From Candidatus Brachybacter algidus (GTDB taxonomy: Bacteria; Bacteroidota; Bacteroidia; Chitinophagales; Saprospiraceae), in contig JADJSK010000001.1 of the NCBI GenBank assembly GCA_016711705.1, positions 1,349,288-1,413,287 on the forward strand: 64,000 nt of DNA, given 5' to 3'. Position 1 is the stretch's first letter. Every line of letters starts with the position of its first letter. Below, in pieces: positions 19,989 to 29,362 of the stretch. Below the pieces are notes generated by a model, which worked only from the letters and a program-made list of their open reading frames with translations, was not told the DNA's origin and did no database searches. The translations under genes were made by a program, and so were the position numbers.

Positions 19989-21623
19989 TTATTCTATTTT
20001 AATTTCATCTGTAAAAAACCATGTTTGAGCACCGGGTAGCGTAAACCATTCCGGGGCTGTTTTATTGGCTTCTATTTTAACAGTGAGATATTTTACGTAA
20101 AGTGATTTTTGTCGTCTCTTTTTCTTTATATATGTGCTACTCAACTTGGCAAGAAAATCAGATGTGATAGGTATCACAAAATGCTTTTTGATATTTCTTT
20201 GATCAGTTTTGAGAGAAACATGAGTGACACTGCCCACTTCAAACATTTTGCTTTTGTCATCCCCAACGAATATTGTAATTTTATTAGGCAGAAAGATCCA
20301 TGAATCATAATCCTGCAAGGCCGAAATATCGATGGAATTAATGATTCTTTTGGCTCCAAAGCTAAATGTAAAGACAACATCCTTGCCTTGAAAGCCCAAC
20401 AATTTATCTTCAGCATAACTTAAGTTGCCTGTATCCAAATCTACAAGTTCATCCAGGCCATCAAATGTATATTTAGGATCAGGCATTGGATCCGCTTCTA
20501 TACTTTGAAGATTGTTTCTCAATACAGCTTTTTGCACAGTGACACTTGACCACTCAGAGTTATACTTTGTTACAGCTTTTATCAAAAATACCCCGGCTTC
20601 TTTTATCTGTATTAAATCTTTATACAAAATTCCATTTGTCTTTGGATCATCACCATTGATCGTATAATAAAGATTTGCAGATTCATTATCTGCGAGCAAT
20701 TCTATATCGATTTGATTTCTATTTAATACAGGATAAATGAGGATATCAGGTCTGCTTACAAAAAACTCCTTTTTTATAGAATTATTAATCGATGAATCGG
20801 CGGAAGTAAAAATATTTTTACTGATAGGAATGATAGAATCGTTGCAATTGACATTCAAAATATCGCCGATGAGACTTAAAACATCATCAATTGCAATAAT
20901 GTTATTTGGTTCCTGAAATTCAGGAATGGAAGGACCTTTAATGATAATAGGGGTTTGTTTATAAATTTCAGTTTCAGAATATTTATGAGCTGCATTGCCA
21001 TCAGTCAGGACGATCACCGTGGTTTTATCCCATTTTACTTTTTCCTGATAACTCTTAAAAACGATGCCTATGAGGCTATCAATCGTAGAAAGTTCATTGA
21101 TCTGATCTCTGTCTAAGTAGTTAGCTTTTGGGCTAAATGTCCTGAATGACAAAAAAGAAAACCTTACTCCAAATCCATTATTAGAATTAATAAAATCCTT
21201 AACCATCGATTCATTGGACCTGAAATTTTTACGATATACGTTAAATGCTCCTTTGATAGTGTCATTATAAATACCTACTGTATTTAAAGAAGATTGAAAA
21301 AGAGCTAAGGAATCATAACAAGCAACCATTTTTCCAAGTTTTCTGCGAATATTGCTGCGTGGGCGAGTCGCTGAAGCAATATCGGAAGGATCTCGATATT
21401 CTATTCCTCCAAGAAACCCATTTTTTATTAGAAATTTTAAGTTGGGAGCATATGCCCGCTCCAGCATTTCAAAAGTCAAACCCCTTACCTCAAGAATAAG
21501 TATATTATTTTCTGCTGGTTTAACATACTCCGCTCGAGTAACCTGAACCATTATCAGAAGAAATAATAAAATGCTTGTTCGCGGAAGAATGGTCGTTCTA
21601 AGAATGTGAATTAATAATTTCAT
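19989..21623 (-). CDS. Secreted alkaline-phosphatase-fold protein with Fn3-like and discoidin-like domains
   Basis: After an N-terminal hydrophobic segment (about residues 12-30), residues 38-265 look like a degenerate sulfatase/phosphatase core: ILILEVRGLTFEML replaces the usual metal-binding VxIDG strand, APNLKFLIKNG follows, and VIVLTDGNAAHKY sits where a DHG motif is expected. Residues ~305-370 resemble the chitobiase C-terminal Fn3-like domain (YYTINGDDP). Residues ~400-545 resemble an F5/8 type C (discoidin) carbohydrate-binding module. Several expected metal ligands are absent, so it may be non-catalytic. It lies between uvrB and the O-antigen ligase-like gene, 23 bases after uvrB. Confidence 0.65.
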   Translation of the reverse strand: MKLLIHILRTTILPRTSILLFLLIMVQVTRAEYVKPAENNILILEVRGLTFEMLERAYAPNLKFLIKNGFLGGIEYRDPSDIASATRPRSNIRRKLGKMVACYDSLALFQSSLNTVGIYNDTIKGAFNVYRKNFRSNESMVKDFINSNNGFGVRFSFLSFRTFSPKANYLDRDQINELSTIDSLIGIVFKSYQEKVKWDKTTVIVLTDGNAAHKYSETEIYKQTPIIIKGPSIPEFQEPNNIIAIDDVLSLIGDILNVNCNDSIIPISKNIFTSADSSINNSIKKEFFVSRPDILIYPVLNRNQIDIELLADNESANLYYTINGDDPKTNGILYKDLIQIKEAGVFLIKAVTKYNSEWSSVTVQKAVLRNNLQSIEADPMPDPKYTFDGLDELVDLDTGNLSYAEDKLLGFQGKDVVFTFSFGAKRIINSIDISALQDYDSWIFLPNKITIFVGDDKSKMFEVGSVTHVSLKTDQRNIKKHFVIPITSDFLAKLSSTYIKKKRRQKSLYVKYLTVKIEANKTAPEWFTLPGAQTWFFTDEIKIE

Positions 21624-21646
21624 TTAATTTGGTTAAAATGCTTCTT

Positions 21647-23662
21647 TTAATTTTTTTTCTTCAAGGCGAACAATTCATCCCTATACTGAGCTGCAGATAT
21701 AAAATCTAAGTCCTTCGCAGCTTTCTTCATTTTATCTTCTGTCTCCTTCAAAAGCGCATTCAACTGCTCCGTATTCATCATTGCGATCACCGGATCTGCT
21801 GCAATATCTGGTTTTTCAGCCTCCTGGTAATAATTTTGTTGTCCCTTACCTCTTATGTCGAGAATGGATTGTCTAGACATAATCTCTTCACGGGTTTTGG
21901 CAAGTGTCTGAGGAATTATATTATGCTTAGTATTATATTCCATCTGGATAGACCTCCGCCTATCCGTCTCATCAATAGTACGTTGCATAGAATCTGTTAC
22001 TTTATCAGCATAAAAAATAACTTTTCCATTTACATTCCTAGCTGCCCGACCTGCAGTCTGGGTTAATGAACGAGCATTTCTTAAAAAACCTTCTTTATCA
22101 GCATCAATTATAGCGACAAGTGACACTTCCGGCAAATCCAGACCCTCGCGCAACAAATTAACACCAACAAGCACATCAAACTCACCGATTCTAAGATCTC
22201 TTAATATCTCGACCCTTTCCATGGTATCCACTTCAGAGTGGATGTATTTTGTTTTGATCTGTAAGTTTTGGAAATATCTGGCCAATTCTTCTGCCATTCT
22301 TTTAGTCAAAGTGGTCACAAGGATCCGTTCATTTCTTTCGACCCTGACAGCCACTTCTTCGAGAAGATCGTCTATCTGATTGATACTTGGCCTCACTTCT
22401 ATAGGAGGATCGATCAAACCCGTAGGCCTTATAAGCTGCTCTACTATATCTCCTTCCGTTTGCTCAAGCTCATAATCACCTGGAGTAGCTGAAACAAATA
22501 TAACCTGATTTATAAGTGTTTCGAATTCATTGAAATTCAGAGGCCTGTTGTCCATAGCAGAAGGAAGCCTAAAACCATAGTTTACCAAATTAACTTTTCT
22601 AGATCTGTCACCCCCCCACATACCTCGAATCTGAGGAATAGTCGCATGGCTTTCATCAATCATCATCAAATAATCATCAGGGAAATAATCCAACAGGCAG
22701 AAAGGTCTGGCGCCAGGTTCTCTGCCATCAAAGAACCTTGAATAGTTTTCTATGCCGGTGCAGTATCCGAGCTCTTTGATCATTTCGAGGTCGAACTGAG
22801 TGCGCTCATGGATTCTTTTGGCTTCAAGGAATTTATTTTCTGTTTCCAGGTAAGATTCATGCTCTTGAAGTTCATGCTCAATCGTGCGGATTATCTCTTG
22901 CAGCTTGTCCTTGGGTGCGACATACAAATTGGCTGGAAATACTGCCGCTACGTCCATCTTCTTGATTGGCTTACCAGTCTCGATCTCTAGCATCTCAATT
23001 TCCTCTATTTCATCACCATAGAAATGAATACGTAAGCCATGATTCACATAGGATAACGCAATGTCTACGATGTCACCTTTGACCCTGAAATGTCCTCTGG
23101 TAAGTGCTGACTCTGTGCGGGCATATAGACCATCTACTAACTTGTAAAGAAAAGTGTTTCGTGACACCATCTGACCTTTTTCAATCCGTATGATGCTGTT
23201 TTTATAATCGTCAGGATTTCCCATACCATAAATACAAGAGACAGAAGCTACAATTATAATATCTTTTCTTCCGGACAACAAGGAGGAGGTGGCACGAAGA
23301 CGAAGCTTGTCAACTTCTTCATTGATCATCAGATCTTTTTCTATAAAAGTATCTGAGACAGATAGATAAGCTTCAGGTTGATAATAATCATAGTATGAAA
23401 CAAAATATTCTACCGCATTGTCAGGAAAAAACTCTTTGAATTCACCATATAGCTGAGCCGTCAGCGTTTTGTTATGAGTCAGAATGAGTGTCGGCTTATT
23501 CAATTCCTTTATGACATTAGCCATAGTAAAGGTCTTGCCGGAACCTGTAACACCAAGCAATACCTGAGCTCTATCCCCACGAGAGATACCTTCCACAAGC
23601 TTTTTTATTGCCATAGGTTGGTCTCCTGTTGGAGAAAATTTAGATTCAAGTATAAAACTCAT
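21647..23662 (-). CDS. uvrB: Excinuclease ABC subunit B
   Basis: At 671 residues it is a full-length UvrB. Visible are Walker A (GVTGSGKT, about residues 39-46), the beta-hairpin region (YYDYYQPEAYL), DEAD-like DESH, motif VI region (QTAGRAARN), and a C-terminal UVR motif of about 35 residues (ending FALKKKN). It is the helicase-like damage-verifying subunit of nucleotide excision repair, loading UvrC after UvrA. Its ATG overlaps the end of the OmpH-like gene by 17 bases, so they are probably co-transcribed. I see no LexA-type operator. Confidence 0.97.
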   Translation of the reverse strand: MSFILESKFSPTGDQPMAIKKLVEGISRGDRAQVLLGVTGSGKTFTMANVIKELNKPTLILTHNKTLTAQLYGEFKEFFPDNAVEYFVSYYDYYQPEAYLSVSDTFIEKDLMINEEVDKLRLRATSSLLSGRKDIIIVASVSCIYGMGNPDDYKNSIIRIEKGQMVSRNTFLYKLVDGLYARTESALTRGHFRVKGDIVDIALSYVNHGLRIHFYGDEIEEIEMLEIETGKPIKKMDVAAVFPANLYVAPKDKLQEIIRTIEHELQEHESYLETENKFLEAKRIHERTQFDLEMIKELGYCTGIENYSRFFDGREPGARPFCLLDYFPDDYLMMIDESHATIPQIRGMWGGDRSRKVNLVNYGFRLPSAMDNRPLNFNEFETLINQVIFVSATPGDYELEQTEGDIVEQLIRPTGLIDPPIEVRPSINQIDDLLEEVAVRVERNERILVTTLTKRMAEELARYFQNLQIKTKYIHSEVDTMERVEILRDLRIGEFDVLVGVNLLREGLDLPEVSLVAIIDADKEGFLRNARSLTQTAGRAARNVNGKVIFYADKVTDSMQRTIDETDRRRSIQMEYNTKHNIIPQTLAKTREEIMSRQSILDIRGKGQQNYYQEAEKPDIAADPVIAMMNTEQLNALLKETEDKMKKAAKDLDFISAAQYRDELFALKKKN

Positions 23663-24296
23663 CAGAAATTATTTTTGTGGCGTTCAACCTTTTCAAAACT
23701 TGTGAGGTAATGTTTAGTTTTGGATTAGTAAGGAGGATATTTGCCCCTTCAGTATAACCGAGGATGTAATCAGCCTTATATTGATCTAGATAAACCTGAA
23801 GCTCTTTTTTCATCCTTTTATTTAACTCTTCCTGGATCTTATTAGTTTTCTTTATTAACTCATCCGAAAGTTTTTGCTCTTGCTCAGCAAGTGCCTGTTG
23901 CTTTTCACCAAGCCCCTTTTCAATTGTTTGTGCCTGCTGTTGTGTAAGCTCTCCGGCCTGAGCTTTTTTCTGATAAGCCATAATCTCATCCTGCAGCACC
24001 TTTGCCTTAGCTTTTAAACTTGCTTCTGCCTGTGCACCCTGTTTTTCCATGATGGATTTTTGGGTCTTTATATAATTGTATTTTTGATTAATGGTGTCAA
24101 TGTCTACATAAAGAACATTAGAGCCCAGGCCTTCTTCAGAAACCGGTGCTTCAATTGGACTTACAGTTACTATTGTATCTTTACCCTCAGGAGTTTTAAC
24201 AGAAGTCATCTGTTTAGGTTGATTAAAATGCAAATAATAAAGAATTCCTACAGCAATTATTAAAATACCGTTAAGAATCAAAGACAAATTTTTCAT
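23646..24296 (-). CDS. OmpH/Skp-family periplasmic chaperone
   Basis: The 216-residue protein has an N-terminal hydrophobic helix (about 3-22), then YVDIDTINQKYNYIKTQ, a typical Skp entry strand. A long coiled coil follows, rich in Lys, Glu, Gln and Ala (about 75-165), and a terminal beta segment (ADYILGYTEGANILL). Skp/OmpH proteins hold unfolded outer-membrane proteins in the periplasm. It is the first gene of the leftward cluster and overlaps uvrB by 17 bases. The usual neighbour bamA is not in this window. Confidence 0.85.
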   Translation of the reverse strand: MKNLSLILNGILIIAVGILYYLHFNQPKQMTSVKTPEGKDTIVTVSPIEAPVSEEGLGSNVLYVDIDTINQKYNYIKTQKSIMEKQGAQAEASLKAKAKVLQDEIMAYQKKAQAGELTQQQAQTIEKGLGEKQQALAEQEQKLSDELIKKTNKIQEELNKRMKKELQVYLDQYKADYILGYTEGANILLTNPKLNITSQVLKRLNATKIISDEFYT

Positions 24297-24565
24297 TAAT
24301 ATTTTTTTATCGTTTTATTAAATATAGAAATAGACAAATTCTAACGCAGACTATATGATTCAAAGTGTAAAAAGCTACAATGACCATTCTTGAAAATCAA
24401 TTACAAATGTAATAATTTAACAGAAGTAATAGATCGTGTCCATATATAGAATGAAAATTACTTCCATAATAGCTGCTCACGTCGCCTTAATATGTATATT
24501 AATCTATTAAACATTATATTCGGCAACAGATGGCCTAACTTTGTCATTTTATAGAAAAAAATTTT

Positions 24566-25642
24566 GTGGAAGACCAGATTAAAAAAAGATTTTTTATTTT
24601 ATATAGACTATTAACTTCAAAAATTGTCTATCATACTGCTTTTTGGTTAAGCTTGTTCATATTACTATTTCTTTCTAAAAACTCTTCAAATCCAGCTCAC
24701 TTAAGTATTATACTCCAGATTGGACAGATCTCCTTTTTTATGGTACTTGTCTATTTCAATATATACTATTTAGTTCCAAAGTTTCTGAGCACCAACAAAA
24801 TTTTTATTTACTTAATAAACCTACTTGCTCTAGTGATCTTAGTGACCTGTGCAAGAGTGGTTTTAGAATTTTGGCTGTATACCGGAAATTATGATAAACA
24901 AAATGACGTGTTGTCTTTTGGGCAAATCGTATTTTTTATATTACACTTCTTTATTGCACTCGCTTCAACAGTATTTGTGATCAGCTCGCAATGGATCAGG
25001 AATGCCCGCGAAAAACAGGAATTAAAAACTGAACAGATCCAGACGGAATTAAAATTTCTCAAATCTCAGATCAATCCGCATTTCCTATTCAATATTCTTA
25101 ATAGCCTTTATGCTCTCACTCTAAAGAAGTCAGATATGGCGCCGACGATGGTGATAAAGCTCAGTGAAATGATGCGCTACATGCTCTATGAATGTAACGA
25201 AAAAAGAGTACCCCTTGAAAAAGAAATCAATTATCTGCGCAACTACTTAGATCTTGAAAAATTAAGGATTGGGAACAAAATGGACGTACATCTAAATGTC
25301 ACAGGAGATCAGGAGAATAAATTTATAGCACCTCTAATCTTTATTAACTTTGTAGAAAATAGCTTTAAACATGGCGGCATCAATGGCTCCAACCCAAAGG
25401 GACATGTTTATCTGGATATAGATATCAAAGAAGACGAAATTCATTTCGTGTTGGAGAACAGTAAGCCGCTTCGAATGTCTGAGAATAAACTATTGAAAGC
25501 ACCAGGCGGTATTGGGTTGAAAAATGTTAAAGACAGATTAGATCTTGTGTACAATAATAATTATAAAATAAAAATCAAGGAAGATGACGATATTTACAGC
25601 ATTGACCTTGCATTACAATTGGATAATAAAAACTTAATTTAA
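24566..25642 (+). CDS. LytS/YehU-type sensor histidine kinase
   Basis: The protein starts with a GTG at 24566; no ATG fits the N-terminus as well. Four transmembrane helices (about residues 22-150) are followed by a coiled coil and the PF06580-type histidine kinase core (INPHFLFNILNSLY, about 170-183, with the phospho-acceptor His). An HATPase domain follows, with an N-box FVENSFKHG and a G-box GGIGLKNVKDRL. It pairs with the LytTR regulator two bases downstream. A TAACTTTG -7-like element is at 24536-24543. The signal is unknown. Confidence 0.92.
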   Translation: MEDQIKKRFFILYRLLTSKIVYHTAFWLSLFILLFLSKNSSNPAHLSIILQIGQISFFMVLVYFNIYYLVPKFLSTNKIFIYLINLLALVILVTCARVVLEFWLYTGNYDKQNDVLSFGQIVFFILHFFIALASTVFVISSQWIRNAREKQELKTEQIQTELKFLKSQINPHFLFNILNSLYALTLKKSDMAPTMVIKLSEMMRYMLYECNEKRVPLEKEINYLRNYLDLEKLRIGNKMDVHLNVTGDQENKFIAPLIFINFVENSFKHGGINGSNPKGHVYLDIDIKEDEIHFVLENSKPLRMSENKLLKAPGGIGLKNVKDRLDLVYNNNYKIKIKEDDDIYSIDLALQLDNKNLI

Positions 25643-25644
25643 TT

Positions 25645-26337
25645 ATGATAAATGTATTAATCGTAGACGACGAGCCATTAGCGCTGGATATTCTGGAGAC
25701 TTATATTGAGCAGATGCCTGACTTAAGACTCATAGACAGATGCGAAAGCGCTCGTGAAGCTCAGGAGGTGCTAAATAATGAGAAAGTAGACCTGATGTTT
25801 TTAGACATTCAGATGCAGGAAGTGACCGGTATCGAATTTCTAAAATCTTTGGCAAACCCACCTGCGGTAGTATTCTGTACAGCATACCCTAATTTCGCAG
25901 TAGAAGGTTTTGAACTAAATGCGCTTGATTACTTACTCAAGCCAGTATCAATGGAGCGTTTCAGTAAGACCATTGCTAAAGCACGGGAAGAATTCAATAC
26001 CACCCCGGTAATTAAGTATGAAACAAAGATGGCTGCCCCTGAGTATATCTTCGTTAAAGCTGATAAGAAACTCATCAAGATCAACTACGATGATATCCTT
26101 TACATCGAAGGGCTCAAAGACTATGTCATTATCAGGACGGATGTAACCAGGGTCATCACACTTCAGACCATGAAGAGTTTAGAAGAGAAATTGCCTCTGG
26201 ACAAGTTCATCAGAATTCATAGATCTTTCATAGTTTCTATAGATAAGATTAATGCTGTGATAGGAAATATGGTCGAGGTTATAGAAAAAACCAGTCTAAA
26301 CTCATTCCTATTGGCAAGAATTATCGGGACGAATTGA
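25645..26337 (+). CDS. LytTR-family response regulator (3' end frameshifted)
   Basis: Receiver domain, residues 1-120, with acidic pocket DDE (8-10), phospho-acceptor Asp54 (FLDIQM) and Lys in LLKPVS. LytTR DNA-binding domain, residues about 135-230, with the hallmark FIRIHRSFIVSI. The frame then goes wrong. After the A6 run at 26285-26290 the annotated frame ends early, while one frame over reads a typical LytTR ending (KLIPIGKNYRDELTEMVNQ) to a stop at 26364-26366. One more A would restore a 239-residue protein. It is the partner of the adjacent LytS-type kinase. Confidence 0.88.
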   Translation: MINVLIVDDEPLALDILETYIEQMPDLRLIDRCESAREAQEVLNNEKVDLMFLDIQMQEVTGIEFLKSLANPPAVVFCTAYPNFAVEGFELNALDYLLKPVSMERFSKTIAKAREEFNTTPVIKYETKMAAPEYIFVKADKKLIKINYDDILYIEGLKDYVIIRTDVTRVITLQTMKSLEEKLPLDKFIRIHRSFIVSIDKINAVIGNMVEVIEKTSLNSFLLARIIGTN

Positions 26338-26556
26338 CTGAAATGGTCAATCAGAATAAGCTCTAAGCATCTTTTTTAATACACTATAACTGAAGTTTCG
26401 GCGGTATAAATAAAACCTAAAAAGGTTGTTAGTAATCAAGCTAAAGTATAAATTAGAAGTTAGAAATTAGAAATTAAAAGTTAGTTCCACTTTAATGCTT
26501 TGCTTCCAAAATCAAAAAGGTAACAATAAGAGTGAAGAGTAAGCGGTGAAAACATA

Positions 26557-26585
26557 TCCCCCTTGTTTGAGGGGGTCAAGGGGGA
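26557..26585. repeat. C/G-rich palindromic repeat
   Basis: TCCCCCTTG (26557-26565) and CAAGGGGGA (26577-26585) are perfect inverted copies around an 11-nt centre that itself contains GAGGGGG. It sits in the 530-base gap 26367-26897. That gap also holds a TAACTGAAGTTTCGGCGGT sequence near 26388 related to the ends of the element at 17569-17793, and TTAGAA-type heptamers at about 26450-26482. Confidence 0.5.
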
Positions 26586-26645
26586 GTTATTACAAATTAC
26601 TTTAATTACTTGATTCAGCACATTAAATTTAGTTATATAGGAGAA

Positions 26646-26705
26646 GCTTGCCCGACAAAGTGCAACGACGGCGAGCTTGCCCGACTAAAGAAGTTACGGC
26701 GGGGA
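26646..26705. repeat. Two-copy tandem repeat of about 30 bp
   Basis: Two adjacent imperfect copies (26646-26674 and 26675-26705) begin GCTTGCCCGAC and end CGRCGGCG or similar. They are distinctly GC-richer than the surroundings and non-coding. Confidence 0.5.
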
Positions 26706-26897
26706 AACTTCGATAATTGAGTCCACCAAATAAATCCATTTAAAAAAGTTTAGGTAAGTTAAAAACCAAACTAACTACCTGGTAAACAGATCTTTAAATA
26801 GATATATTTACAAATAATTACATATTTATATTATTGATTATCAAAGCAAAAAATCAACTTCAAAACTTTATCTCTTTAGTAATCTTAGATATTTACT

Positions 26898-28754
26898 TTA
26901 TTTATTGACCCATTCGTTGGAAGTTGCATCGCTATCTAACATACGCTTGGTCGGATCAATTTTGATAGAAAAGATATCATTCATAGGAATATCTAAAGTA
27001 CATTCATAGTTCGGATTCGTCCAATTCCAGGATGGAAGTGCTTTTAGTTTTGGCATATCTCTGTCACTCTTCTTAGGTTCCCTCATTAGGTCAACCGCTA
27101 TAGTATAAAATACTTTTGTGCCATTTTTCATTTCGAAACAAAGGTCAATGGGCATAGGCATCTGAGCTCTTTTGCCAAGAACAATTGAAGTTCTAACCCC
27201 ACTTCCATAAACTGTATCTATTGAATAATCAGGCAAGTCATTAGTATTTACCATATATTGATAGTACCAGCCAAGTTCAATATTGGTATTTTTCTCAATA
27301 ATATTCATAAGATCAGTGCCTACCGGATGTTTAAACTTCCAGGTATTATAAAATTGCAGTAGAGATGCAGCAAGTTTATCTTCACCGACCACATAGCCCA
27401 ACTGGCTTAGGAAAAGACAGCCTTTGACATAAGATGCTACTCCATAAGCCGCATTTGTGGTATAATGATCTGCATGAGTAGACAGAGGCTCAGCTCTTCC
27501 TGCCTTCGTAAAACTAATAAAGCGGCTAGCATCCTGTTCGAAAGGATTTGCTGAGGTCTCTCCAGGATACATCTTTTTAGATTTCAAATGTTCCTTTACT
27601 ATTTCTTCAGCATAACTAGTAAATCCTTCATCCATCCAAGGATAAAGTGACTCATTAAAGCCAAGTACTCCCTGATACCAGGAATGCATCATTTCATGTA
27701 CACAGACACTTATCAAGCCTGTGAGGTTCTGGTCACCCATCACCAAGGTAGCCATCGGATATTCCATACCTCCATCACCACCCTGGATGAATGAGTATTG
27801 CTTGTAGGGATATTGACCAAAACGTTGGGATGCAAATAAAATAGCCTCTTTCATGATAGGTTGGAGTGTCTTCCAATTAGCTGCAGATTTCATATCTTCT
27901 TTATAAGCAAATACAAGATCCAATCCGGGTGCTGCTGTTATTCTATCTATTTTATAATGAGGATCAGCAGCCCAGACAAAGTCGTGAACATTTTCAGCTT
28001 TAAAGTTATAAGTAGTGTATTTCTCTTTAGCTGCGCTTGCTTTTGCATCATCCTTTACAAATGGAGTTGATAAAGAAGAAACCTGAATACCAGTTCCTGC
28101 AATCTTAAAGCTATCCGGAACTGTAAGGAATACATTATAAGTACCCCACACTCCATAAAATTCACGACCAACATAAGGATCAGTTGCCCAACCAAATTTG
28201 TCATATTCTGCCATCTTAGGGTACCATTGAGCCATAGAGTATGCGATGTTCTCTTTATTATAACGACCTGTACGCCGGATCTGCACAGGGACCTGACATT
28301 CATATGCCATTGATAGGGTTACCTTTTTTCCAGGAAGTATAGGCTGAACAAGGTTAACAGTTAAGATTGTACCATTTACTTTAAAGCTCTTTATTTGCTT
28401 ACCATTCTGTTGGATTGTTTTAATAAAATATTCACCGATCTCGTTAGGTTTTAGTTTCGAAATCCTGGTTCCTACTCTACTGTCAGGATCTGCAATCGTT
28501 CTTGAGCGAACATCCATCTCACTATTGGGCTGGAATGCATTAAAATAAAGATGATAAAATACCTGATGAAGGGTATCTGGAGAGTTATTTGTGTAAATGA
28601 GTTCTTCCGTACCGATCATTTTATGAACTTTAGGATCTAACGTAACTCTTATCGTATATTCAGCTTTTTGTTGCCAATAACCTGGTTGACTATGTCCGTA
28701 ATTAGTCAAATTGAAAGAAATTAAGAAAACGAAGAGTACAATATATTTATTCAT
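26898..28754 (-). CDS. Secreted M1-family (gluzincin) metallopeptidase
   Basis: A 618-residue protein with a signal peptide (residues 1-22, ending GHSQ). A beta-rich N-terminal M1-like domain is followed by the zinc-binding HEMMH (about residue 350) and the third ligand in WMDEGFTSYAEE about 20 residues on. The substrate-anchoring motif GGDGGMEYPMATL is seen upstream. M1 peptidases remove N-terminal residues from peptides; this exported type is common in Bacteroidota. No T9SS sorting domain is evident, so it is probably periplasmic. It stands alone between two repeat-bearing gaps. Confidence 0.92.
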   Translation of the reverse strand: MNKYIVLFVFLISFNLTNYGHSQPGYWQQKAEYTIRVTLDPKVHKMIGTEELIYTNNSPDTLHQVFYHLYFNAFQPNSEMDVRSRTIADPDSRVGTRISKLKPNEIGEYFIKTIQQNGKQIKSFKVNGTILTVNLVQPILPGKKVTLSMAYECQVPVQIRRTGRYNKENIAYSMAQWYPKMAEYDKFGWATDPYVGREFYGVWGTYNVFLTVPDSFKIAGTGIQVSSLSTPFVKDDAKASAAKEKYTTYNFKAENVHDFVWAADPHYKIDRITAAPGLDLVFAYKEDMKSAANWKTLQPIMKEAILFASQRFGQYPYKQYSFIQGGDGGMEYPMATLVMGDQNLTGLISVCVHEMMHSWYQGVLGFNESLYPWMDEGFTSYAEEIVKEHLKSKKMYPGETSANPFEQDASRFISFTKAGRAEPLSTHADHYTTNAAYGVASYVKGCLFLSQLGYVVGEDKLAASLLQFYNTWKFKHPVGTDLMNIIEKNTNIELGWYYQYMVNTNDLPDYSIDTVYGSGVRTSIVLGKRAQMPMPIDLCFEMKNGTKVFYTIAVDLMREPKKSDRDMPKLKALPSWNWTNPNYECTLDIPMNDIFSIKIDPTKRMLDSDATSNEWVNK

Positions 28755-28944
28755 ATGTCTTTATAATATCTGTGATGGTTGATAATATGCTTAAGGATTT
28801 ATAAAACTCTAAATGTAGACGTAATGTTTTAATTTATCAGTAAACAATCTCTGCATTATTTAACAAAGCTGATAATTGTAAAATAATATAAAATTTATCA
28901 CTTAAACTCATTCAAAGTAATATTTTGTTTTAATAATTTAAGAA

Positions 28945-29007
28945 AATACGCTTCGGAATGCCGTCTGATGGCGTAATAAAGAATACGCTATGGAACGCCG
29001 TTTGATG
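28945..29007. repeat. Two direct copies of a 26-bp sequence
   Basis: Copies at 28945-28970 and 28982-29007 start AATACGCT and end TTGATG or CTGATG, differing at five positions and separated by 11 bases. They lie in the 400-base gap between the M1 peptidase and the DUF5522 gene, which shows no other feature besides an AT-rich stretch. Confidence 0.45.
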
Positions 29008-29155
29008 TCTTCAAGTTATCTGATGTTTTAGTCAATTAATGTTAACATGCCTAATACATGGGATAATTCATATAATTTTTCAAGAATCTTCAACCACATT
29101 CCATAATCATCGTTAACTTTACACTTGAGATATAGAATTCAAAATACAATTCTAA

Positions 29156-29362
29156 ATGAACCCAAGTATTATAGACAAGATGGAAGAAAAACCTAATTTT
29201 CCAATGGATGCAGATTACTATATGGAGAATGGTTTTCTCGTGTTTACTGAGTCATATCATATCAAAAGAGGCTACTGCTGCGGTTCTTCATGCAGACATT
29301 GCCCATATGAACATGAAAATGTAAAGGTAGTCAAGCATGAAATTAAAAATGGTGCAGTTTAA
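29156..29362 (+). CDS. DUF5522 small cysteine-rich protein
   Basis: A 68-residue protein with the compact motif RGYCCGSSCRHCPYEHE (about residues 38-54), four Cys and a His likely to bind metal. This matches the DUF5522 family, conserved across Bacteroidota and of unknown function. The end overlaps the convergent ribH stop by four bases. Confidence 0.8.
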   Translation: MNPSIIDKMEEKPNFPMDADYYMENGFLVFTESYHIKRGYCCGSSCRHCPYEHENVKVVKHEIKNGAV

